A stretch of 64,000 nucleotides of DNA from Anaerolineales bacterium (lineage in GTDB: Bacteria; Chloroflexota; Anaerolineae; Aggregatilineales; UBA2796). The stretch lies in assembly GCA_015075625.1 (NCBI GenBank), contig JABTTZ010000004.1, forward strand, positions 124,001 through 188,000, read 5' to 3'. This document shows, piece by piece, positions 57,510 through 64,000 of this stretch. Below the pieces are notes generated by a model that did not search any database, was not told the DNA's origin, and saw nothing but the letters and a program-made list of their open reading frames with translations. The position numbers and the translations under genes were made by a program. Position 1 is the first letter of the stretch; every line of letters starts with the position of its first letter.

Positions 57510-58274
57510 TCACACACCTTTGCCAGCTAGGAGATCGGCAAGGTGGACAACCCGTTTGGTACTCCCACTGCGGCTTAGCCCGCCGTTGATCTGTGTCAGG
57601 CAGCTTGCATCACAGGTGACGACGATCTCTGCTACATTGTCCTCTATCGCCGCCACCTTATCGCCAAGCATGGCGGTGCTAATCTCCGGCATTTTCACGG
57701 CGAACAATCCGCCAAACCCACAGCATTGCTCGCAACCGGAGAGTTCTTCAAGGGTGACATTCCCTGTATTTTGGAGCAGCGTTCGCGGCTGCTGGCGAAT
57801 ACCCAAGCCCCGCAGCCCATGACAGGCATCGTGAACAGTGAGCGTCACGGGGTGTTGGAGCGCCGCGCCAACATCGGTGATTCCCAAGCCATCCACGATG
57901 AACTCACTGAGTTCCCAGGTGATTCCCGCGATACGCTCCGCCAACCCGCACCATTGGGTGTCTTCCGCGAACAACTGAGGGTAGAAGTGGCGCACCATTG
58001 ACGCACATGACCCCGATGGGGTGACGATCACTTCGGCGTGCTGGAAGGTTTTCAAAAAGTGGATCGCCACCGCTTTGGCATCCTCGCGGTAGCCAGCGTT
58101 GAAGCCCATCTGTCCGCAGCAGGTCTGCCCTTCGGGGAACTCGACGGCGACGCTCAAGCGCTCCAAGACCTCTACGGTGGACATCCCCGTTTGAGGGTAG
58201 ATCATGTCCACAAGACAGGTGACAAACAAACTCACCCGTTTGCCCTTCACGGGGGGACGTTTTGGGTCTGCCAC
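57510..58274 (-). CDS. LutA/YkgE-like Cys-rich (CCG) iron-sulfur protein
   Basis: 254 residues. Two CCG-type motifs, EGQTCCGQMGFNAGY (about 51-65) and GCEQCCGFGGLFAVKMPEIS (about 184-203), are the ligand clusters of the LutA family. In the lactate utilisation complex LutA works with LutB and LutC as an L-lactate dehydrogenase. Those partners are absent here, so its electron partner is unknown. The GTG start has GGAGG 7 nt upstream and overlaps the HEAT gene stop codon by one base, showing translational coupling. Confidence 0.85.
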   Translation of the reverse strand: MADPKRPPVKGKRVSLFVTCLVDMIYPQTGMSTVEVLERLSVAVEFPEGQTCCGQMGFNAGYREDAKAVAIHFLKTFQHAEVIVTPSGSCASMVRHFYPQLFAEDTQWCGLAERIAGITWELSEFIVDGLGITDVGAALQHPVTLTVHDACHGLRGLGIRQQPRTLLQNTGNVTLEELSGCEQCCGFGGLFAVKMPEISTAMLGDKVAAIEDNVAEIVVTCDASCLTQINGGLSRSGSTKRVVHLADLLAGKGV

Positions 58275-61200
58275 TAGATACCTCCAGCGATCTGCACTAA
58301 CGCCCCATGCAATGCCTGATCCAGGCGCGTCAGGTAATCGGGACGATAGGGGTCTTCCTTCCCACCGCCACCGGCAAGGATATACACCCCTCGGCGCGAA
58401 CGGGGATTCTTCACCGCCCTTGCCAACGCCGCCAAAATTGCCGTCCGCTCATCGGGTTTTGTCCGTTCGCTGCGCCCAATCGCTGCCAGCAAGTTTGCGG
58501 TGATGTAGGCAGTGAGGGCGCTTTCCCCTTCCAAAAGGGCAAAGAGCGGCGGCAAGACATCATCCAACAAATCCCCTTTGATCTTGCGGATATGCGGCGC
58601 GGTTTCGCGCATTGCCTCTTGGACGAAATCCACATCACTGAGCGCCGCTTGAATCGCCTCGATGATCCTCACATCGACGCTTCGCAAGTAGCCCAAAAGA
58701 TAAACCGCCGACACGCGCCCCCAAAAACTATCATGTTCAATGATCGCTTCCCGAATTAGGGTGTCGAACGTTTCGCCGCCGCTTTTCTCGCTCAGTTTAT
58801 CGGCGTAATCGGCAAAGATGGCGGGCATCGTCGTGGCGATCTCCATGAACGCCCGCAGCGCCTCCAAAAGTTGAGCGGTCAGGGTGAAATAGCGCACCTT
58901 GTCTTGGATTTTTCGCGCACGCAAGCGAGTATAAAGCCAATCCATCAATCCCTTTAGATGCTTTTCCGAGGCGCTGAAGGGCTGCACGGCGTTCAAGGAT
59001 TGGCGATAGCTGCTATCCGTTCCGCCGATGAAGTAGTACATGGAACGCCCCAATGACTCTGGTTTGGCGTCGTAAATGGGCGTCATGTGGGTACGCAGCG
59101 CCGCCTCTGCTGCCTTCGCCCGCACCTCCGGTGGGGGCGGGGTTTCCCCATCTTCTGCCTTAAGCACCTGCTCAAGGGCGTCCATCACCGCCGCCGTGCG
59201 CCCTTCTAGCATATACCAGCCGGTCTGTCCGCTTTGCTCGACTTCGGTGGTGGCGGCTGTCCATACCGCCTCGCCATCGGCATCCACCGCCGCAAAGAAT
59301 TCATCAGGCAGTTGGGGGAGTTTGTCCTTGTTGTGAAGTGTTCGTGAGGCGGCGATAAGCAGCGCCCGCTTTAGGAGCATCGTCTGTGCCGTCTGGTAAA
59401 CATCGACCATCGCCCGCGCTGCCTCTGGGGTGATGTATTCCATGCCAGAGAGAATGCGCAAGGCTATCTCCCGCTTAACGCCGTCCTCGCCTTCGGCACG
59501 GCGGGCAATTTCCCGTAGGATTTCACCATCGTCGTGAATCACATTGGAGTTGAACCAACCAACGACTTGCGCCGCCGCCGGGTTTTTCCCAATCCACCGC
59601 GCCCCCATGTAGTAGATCGCCCACAGGGCGTTGATCCCTAACGAACTGGTGCGGTAATCGCGGCTGACTTTTTTGCCATCCACCCATATCCCATGCAAGA
59701 GGATGCTGGCACGGTAGCGAGTGCGATCTTCGGCGCTTGCCACAAGACGCAATACTCCGGCGGCGGTTGGTTCGGAAACGCCCGTCAACTCGGCAAGGTA
59801 AAGGGCGGCGTGGTCCGCATAGCGGCGGTGGAGCGCCCCTTTACCCTCGGCATTGGCAAAGGGCAGCCAACTTTCCAAAATGGGCAGCGCCGCCGGATCG
59901 GGCAGCTTTAGGAGCGGCAGCAGAACGGCGACATCCTCTAATGCCAATGTGTCATCTCGCATCAGAAGGGCATCGAGCGCCGCCGCTCCGGTGGTGGAAA
60001 GCGCCAACCCATCGCGTAACCCAGCATCCAACAAAGCGCGGAGGGCGTTTTTCCGTGTGGAGGGGTCAAGCAGCCCCTCCCACCGCCCGTTGAGATCATC
60101 CGCTTCTTGGAAGTGATCGCTGACAGCATCCAGCGCCATGAGCAAGATGAAGGGCGACCAATCCGCCGCATTTTTTAGGGTGGGGTGAACTGCCAGCGCC
60201 CGCAAGCCAATTAACCCTGACGCCTTCTGTCGCAGCCAGACATCCTCCACACCGTTTAGGAGCGCCGCCAAGCGCTGCGCCAGTTCGGGGAAGGGCATCA
60301 GGAAGGGGCGGATGAGAAGCGCCGTCTCCACCTTTTGGCGGGCATTGGCAACCGTTTCTAGTATGGTCAGCGCCTCGCTGTAAAGCGCAGCTACTGCTTG
60401 TGATTCTTCCTCATAGCCCGCCAAGCGCCCTAATGCCCGCACTTGGTTTTCGGGATCGTCAATCTGCCGCGCCGCGCTGAGCGCCGAGGCAAGCAAACCG
60501 CCCCGTTCGCGGCGGGGAGCAACTTGCAACAGCCGTTCATAGGCGCGTTCGCGGGGGAGCGCATCGGGAATGGCATCTGCCGAACGAAGGGATTCATCCC
60601 ACAACATCGGACGACGAAGGTTGTTCCCCAACCGCCACAAGGCGCGGGCGCGAATGGCGGGGTTCGTCTCCCCCAACGCCTCGCGCATGATCACACGAGG
60701 GATTTCCCCCTCGGCGTAGTCGCTCAGTTTTGGGTTGATCACCTTCAGGCATTGCGCTGCCCATTCGGCATTAAAGCTCAGCGCGGCGGCTTGGGCATCG
60801 ATCAGCAGTTCGGGGTGAGATTTTAGGCGCGGCTTAATTGCCGTATCCAATATTCCACTTGATCCAAGGTCTTCCAGCCGCCCGTAAGCGCTGCCTTCCA
60901 TAATCGTTAGCAGATCGCCACACGCCTCAATCACGTCCGTGTGGCGCGGCGGGATCGCCTCCAAGCGCCAGCCCGGATGTTTTTCATAGGCAAGGTTTTG
61001 CGCCCGATGGGCAATCGCAAAGGGAGCGACGGGATCAATCTTTTTGCCAAGTGTGTCCAACACGACAGCGAAATTGTATTTCGCATCGTCGCCATACCCA
61101 GAGAGCCAATACGCCCACGCTTCGGCAAGGTAATAGGGGTGGCGGGCATAACTTGTGGCGGGGATGCTCAGCGGCACGCGCCCCGCCCGCAGTAGGGTGC

Positions 61201-62200
61201 GCAGCGCCGCTTCGATGAGGTCTGTCTCCCGTTGGGGGTCATTATCCTCGGCAAAAAAGGCATCAGCAAGGCGCTCTAGGGAAATTTGTCCGGTCAGGTG
61301 GGAGCGCGTCACCGCATCCCGAATACCAAGCGCCGCCGCTTTGATCCGCCGCAGGGCCGCCCGCCCCGCCAGTTCCTCTTTGGGGTCGCCTAGCGCACGC
61401 CGCAATTGCGCTGTAATATCCACCCCCAACGCCAGCAGCGCCGCCAGCGCGTCGCCACGCAGTTCAGGTCGCCCGCCACTGCGCCAGTAATCCTCAAACT
61501 GCGCTTTGAGCGTCTCTGGTTTTGCCCGTCCTTCCAACGTTGCCAGAATATCGGCGGTGATCTCCTTTGCCGCATCGCGGTAAATTTGGGCGGGGGTGAA
61601 CATGGCGGGGATTTTCGTCAGTTCTTTCTTCCCGTCCTGCCCGTTATCAAGGTATTTCGCCATGACCATCGTGGGGTCATCACCCGCCTCGTTCGACCAA
61701 CGCTTTGAACCCCACTTCTCGGCATAGAGGGGGTTATTCACATATTGATCGCGTGCGAATGATTCCATCCCCAAAAATTCAGCGATCTCTTGGTATTCGA
61801 TCAGCGTCTCCGCCGTCCCAAAGTCGGCATAACCACCGTAGAGTATAGCGCACAGGCGCAGCCAGAGCGGGTCGCCCCGCACAAAGGCGGCAAGGTTCGG
61901 ATTGGCTTGGAGTGCCGAACGGAAGGTCAACCCGCCCAGAGGGGCGGTGATGTTGTGGAACTGATCCAGCGCCTGATTATAAGCACTCAGCGCCTTTTCA
62001 TAGTCGCCGTCAATGATTGTCTTGCGCTCTTGCAAGCCTTTTAACTGCGCCTCAAGCCGGTTTTTGGCGACACCGCTCTCAATGTTTTGTAACCGATCCC
62101 GAAGTGCCTTCAGCCGCTCTGCCGGGGATTGCAGCGGCGGCGGCGGCGAGGGACGCAGCGGTGGCAGTCCAGAGGGTTTGGGTGGTGGTTTGTCGGTCAT
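58274..62200 (-). CDS. Large HEAT/ARM-like repeat protein
   Basis: 1308 residues from ATG 62200 (GGAGGA at 9 nt); an ATG at 62218 would add six. A Pro-rich start is followed by a coiled-coil-like stretch (about 25-80, SPAERLKALRDRLQNIESGVAK). The rest is helical repeats typical of HEAT/ARM solenoids, for example LLRAGRVPLSIPATS, ARALWRLGNNLRRP, LAALLNGVEDVWLRQKASGLIGLRAL, KREIALRILSGMEYI and WGRVSAVYLLGYLRSVDVRIIEAIQAAL. It has no membrane segment or enzyme motif. Size suggests a scaffold. It is translationally coupled to the LutA-like gene. Small HEAT proteins occur at 12.7-13.8 kb, but I see no close sequence relation. Confidence 0.75.
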   Translation of the reverse strand: MTDKPPPKPSGLPPLRPSPPPPLQSPAERLKALRDRLQNIESGVAKNRLEAQLKGLQERKTIIDGDYEKALSAYNQALDQFHNITAPLGGLTFRSALQANPNLAAFVRGDPLWLRLCAILYGGYADFGTAETLIEYQEIAEFLGMESFARDQYVNNPLYAEKWGSKRWSNEAGDDPTMVMAKYLDNGQDGKKELTKIPAMFTPAQIYRDAAKEITADILATLEGRAKPETLKAQFEDYWRSGGRPELRGDALAALLALGVDITAQLRRALGDPKEELAGRAALRRIKAAALGIRDAVTRSHLTGQISLERLADAFFAEDNDPQRETDLIEAALRTLLRAGRVPLSIPATSYARHPYYLAEAWAYWLSGYGDDAKYNFAVVLDTLGKKIDPVAPFAIAHRAQNLAYEKHPGWRLEAIPPRHTDVIEACGDLLTIMEGSAYGRLEDLGSSGILDTAIKPRLKSHPELLIDAQAAALSFNAEWAAQCLKVINPKLSDYAEGEIPRVIMREALGETNPAIRARALWRLGNNLRRPMLWDESLRSADAIPDALPRERAYERLLQVAPRRERGGLLASALSAARQIDDPENQVRALGRLAGYEEESQAVAALYSEALTILETVANARQKVETALLIRPFLMPFPELAQRLAALLNGVEDVWLRQKASGLIGLRALAVHPTLKNAADWSPFILLMALDAVSDHFQEADDLNGRWEGLLDPSTRKNALRALLDAGLRDGLALSTTGAAALDALLMRDDTLALEDVAVLLPLLKLPDPAALPILESWLPFANAEGKGALHRRYADHAALYLAELTGVSEPTAAGVLRLVASAEDRTRYRASILLHGIWVDGKKVSRDYRTSSLGINALWAIYYMGARWIGKNPAAAQVVGWFNSNVIHDDGEILREIARRAEGEDGVKREIALRILSGMEYITPEAARAMVDVYQTAQTMLLKRALLIAASRTLHNKDKLPQLPDEFFAAVDADGEAVWTAATTEVEQSGQTGWYMLEGRTAAVMDALEQVLKAEDGETPPPPEVRAKAAEAALRTHMTPIYDAKPESLGRSMYYFIGGTDSSYRQSLNAVQPFSASEKHLKGLMDWLYTRLRARKIQDKVRYFTLTAQLLEALRAFMEIATTMPAIFADYADKLSEKSGGETFDTLIREAIIEHDSFWGRVSAVYLLGYLRSVDVRIIEAIQAALSDVDFVQEAMRETAPHIRKIKGDLLDDVLPPLFALLEGESALTAYITANLLAAIGRSERTKPDERTAILAALARAVKNPRSRRGVYILAGGGGKEDPYRPDYLTRLDQALHGALVQIAGGI

Positions 62201-62383
62201 TGCGGTGCGTTCCTCCATTGGGCAGTGAGGTGCGACGTTTCACTCCCTAGTTTTAACCGATAGAGGGCGTTTTATGCAATCACGCTCTCACCTGCGCCAC
62301 CCTCGGCGGAAAGAACCTTACCCCTCAGCGCATCCAATGGCTATTGCAGAGGCTTCTCAAACAGGGAGGACATCAACGAACCG

Positions 62384-63457
62384 ATGACCATTCAAGGGCT
62401 ACACCATATCACACTTGCCGCATCCGATGCGCAGCAAACGATTGACTTCTACAGCGGTGTCTTGGGCTTGCGCTTCACAAAACAGACGGTGAACTTTGAC
62501 GATCCAACAAGTTATCACCTCTATTTTGGCAACAAAAATGCCGATCCTGGCTCCGCGATCACCTTTTTTGAGTGGCGCGATGCCCCACGCGGCTATCCGG
62601 GCATGGGCGGGACGCATCACTTCGCCTTGCAAGCAGCGAACAGCGACGCCCTTTTGAAGTGGAAACGCCGCCTGACTGATCTCGACATTGCGGTGAACGG
62701 TCCGTATGATCGGCACTATTTCACCTCGATCTACTTCCGCGATCCCGACGGGGCGCAGTTGGAAATTGCCACCGTTGCCCCTGGGTTTGCCGTTGACGAA
62801 CTCGCCGAGTCGCTTGGCAGTCAGCACCTTAGCCCACCTCCGGCGATGATCCTTGCCAACCGTGACGAGGCACGCATCCGCGCCCAAACATGGGGCGAAA
62901 GCGTCCCGACGATCACCCCCGACATGGCACTTGAAGGGGGGATGCACCACATCACGGCGATCAGCAGCGATATTCAGCGCACCGATGCTTTTTATCGGGG
63001 TCTGTTGGGCATGGATCGCGTCAAAATGACCGATAATTTCGATGACCCGGGCTCGGCACACTGGTATTGGGGGGTGAATGGCGGCACACCGGGGACGCTG
63101 ATCACGTACTTTGAACGCGGCGCGGCGGGCAAACGCATGGCACGGATGGGTGTTGGGCAAACGCACCACTTCGCCTTGAAGGTTGCCGATGACGATGCGC
63201 AATTGGCGTGGCGGGAGAAAATCATCGCCGCCGGAATTCCCGTCTCGCCGGTGATGAACCGCGTCTACTTCAAGAGCATCTACACCCGCGACCCCGATGG
63301 GCATATCGTGGAGATTGCCACTGCCGGACCGGGCTTTGCGGTGGATGAGCCGTTGGATGGGTTGGGACGCACGCTTCAACTTCCGCCATGGTTGGAAGTC
63401 CATCGCGCCGAGATCGCCAGCGGGTTGATCCCGCTCAAACTACCGGCTGAAGGGTAA
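62384..63457 (+). CDS. Two-domain VOC ring-cleaving dioxygenase (MhqO/MhqA-like)
   Basis: 357 residues, two vicinal-oxygen-chelate domains. Domain 1: GLHHITLAASDAQQTIDFYSGVLGLRF with a metal His, and DGAQLEIATVAPGF with the metal Glu. Domain 2 begins near 187: GGMHHITAISSDIQRTDAFYRGLLGM, then GQTHHFALKVADDD and DGHIVEIATAGPGF. This arrangement is known from MhqO/MhqA and related Fe-dependent ring-cleaving dioxygenases that open hydroquinone-type aromatics. Substrate is inferred. GGAGGA lies 12 nt before the ATG. A clear terminator follows. Confidence 0.88.
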   Translation: MTIQGLHHITLAASDAQQTIDFYSGVLGLRFTKQTVNFDDPTSYHLYFGNKNADPGSAITFFEWRDAPRGYPGMGGTHHFALQAANSDALLKWKRRLTDLDIAVNGPYDRHYFTSIYFRDPDGAQLEIATVAPGFAVDELAESLGSQHLSPPPAMILANRDEARIRAQTWGESVPTITPDMALEGGMHHITAISSDIQRTDAFYRGLLGMDRVKMTDNFDDPGSAHWYWGVNGGTPGTLITYFERGAAGKRMARMGVGQTHHFALKVADDDAQLAWREKIIAAGIPVSPVMNRVYFKSIYTRDPDGHIVEIATAGPGFAVDEPLDGLGRTLQLPPWLEVHRAEIASGLIPLKLPAEG

Positions 63458-63468
63458 GGGTAGACGTC

Positions 63469-63497
63469 GGACGCCCCAGGCGGCGTCCCTTGTTTTT
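63469..63497 (+). terminator. Intrinsic terminator after the VOC dioxygenase
   Basis: GGACGCC-CCAGGC-GGCGTCC followed by CTTGTTTTT. A 7-bp GC stem and T-rich tail. The stem belongs to the R2 repeat style. Confidence 0.75.
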
Positions 63498-63504
63498 GAA
63501 ACCC

Positions 63505-64000
63505 TCAGATTTCTGATCCCACTTTCGTCTTCACCAACGGGCGTTCTAGCGTGCTGGCGATAGCCACCGCCGTGCGGGTGGCAAAGATGCGCACCCGTTC
63601 AAAGGCTTTTTGGTCGCGGGCATGATCGCGCATATATGCCATATCGTTTGCCGAGGTGTCTAAATCCGTCCGAGCGCCGGTGTTCATCTTCAGGCGGCGG
63701 CGCTGCAACTCACTAGAGGTGAGGTGTTGCGCTTGGAGGAGCAGCAGCGCCTCTTCGGGCAGCGTGAGGTAAACGCCAAAGGTATGCGTCGTGAAGGTGA
63801 CATCCACCGCCAAGCCATCTTGCCCTTGTTCCACTTTTGACTCAAGGGTGATCGTATGGCGAATTTCGATGTTGCGCACCTGACTAAAGGAGATGCTCCG
63901 CCCCGCTGCGCCAAAAAACATGCCGAGTAAGCCCGTTGGCGGAACAAGACGAATGGTCTGGGCATTTTTATCGATGATCACTTGTTGATAGGCGGGCGCT
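63505..64000 (-). CDS. PH-like-domain protein, C-terminal fragment cut by window edge
   Basis: The frame is open to the right edge (64000) with no certain start; a GTG at 63981 is possible but the preceding codons read on (APAYQQ). The visible part has IIDKNAQTIRLVPPTGLLGMFFGAAGRSISFSQVRNIEIRH, a beta-rich stretch like bacterial PH-type domains, and a long helical end (RDHARDQKAFERVRIF). No catalytic residues are evident. Function unknown; convergent with the VOC gene. Confidence 0.55.
   Translation of the reverse strand, partial: APAYQQVIIDKNAQTIRLVPPTGLLGMFFGAAGRSISFSQVRNIEIRHTITLESKVEQGQDGLAVDVTFTTHTFGVYLTLPEEALLLLQAQHLTSSELQRRRLKMNTGARTDLDTSANDMAYMRDHARDQKAFERVRIFATRTAVAIASTLERPLVKTKVGSEI

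Noticed and set aside
57510-58274. Full lutABC lactate oxidation operon
   Set aside because: Only the LutA-like subunit is present; flanking genes are an SGNH hydrolase and a HEAT protein.
1-64000. CRISPR arrays, tRNA or rRNA genes, insertion sequences, prophage
   Set aside because: No regular direct repeats with spacers, no cloverleaf-like sequences and no transposase, integrase or phage proteins were seen. The R1-R4 repeats are short hairpins without encoded enzymes.

Overview
The window looks like chromosomal DNA of a free-living bacterium of the phylum Chloroflexota, probably an Anaerolineae-type lineage. This is an inference from gene content, not from a marker gene. The indicators are a bacterial Elp3 (radical SAM plus GNAT), several lipoproteins and a Ser/Thr kinase with PD40/TolB-type propellers and Thr/Pro-rich stalks, many HEAT-repeat proteins, LCP and YfhO-type envelope proteins, and intergenic spaces full of short GC-rich hairpin repeats. 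I see no rRNA, tRNA, CRISPR array, transposase, integrase or phage genes. Most gaps over 150 bp hold hairpin repeats.

Layout. 1-9.1 kb: N-terminal end of a type II NADH dehydrogenase (minus strand), then plus-strand genes for a PD40 lipoprotein, MaoC hydratase, SUMF1-fold protein, TrmH-type RNA methyltransferase, UbiA prenyltransferase, an atypical SDR, Elp3, an HD hydrolase and a flavin reductase. 9.2-12.7 kb: an AAA ATPase, then an ABC-F protein behind a strong promoter and a 265-nt leader with a short MRL-type peptide and a stem that would cover the Shine-Dalgarno sequence. 12.7-19 kb: three small HEAT-repeat genes and a Pro-rich membrane protein facing a Ser/Thr kinase and a glycosyltransferase. 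19-27 kb: dihydrouridine synthase, GNAT, CarB, then Rex and NAD synthetase. 27-36 kb: three M42 peptidase paralogues (one apparently inactive), a GntR regulator divergent from a zinc deacylase, a YfhO-type membrane protein and a sugar isomerase. 36-44 kb: metallo-beta-lactamase-fold protein, methyltransferase, Gfo/Idh/MocA oxidoreductase, FG-GAP-like lipoprotein, GT-C glycosyltransferase, SIMPL protein. 44-51.8 kb: RidA, amine oxidase and a polysaccharide-type ABC exporter in one minus-strand run, a KimA-like permease, an S1-domain protein. 52-64 kb: two unknown winged-helix-like proteins, an LCP protein, PdxS, an SGNH hydrolase, a LutA-like protein, a 1308-residue HEAT-type protein, a two-domain VOC dioxygenase and an edge fragment.

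Themes. (1) NAD redox: Rex lies beside nadE, and a Rex-box-like site overlaps the likely ndh promoter. (2) Envelope and exopolysaccharide: glycosyltransferases, ABC exporter, LCP, YfhO and surface lipoproteins. (3) Translation and RNA: Elp3, Dus, TrmH, S1 protein and ABC-F with a probable attenuator. (4) At least four dispersed hairpin-repeat families, including a three-copy element of about 165 bp; members of one family contain the stop codons of neighbouring genes. The best candidates for new biology are the ABC-F leader, the three-copy element, the stop-codon-embedded hairpins and the M42 trio with a pseudoenzyme.
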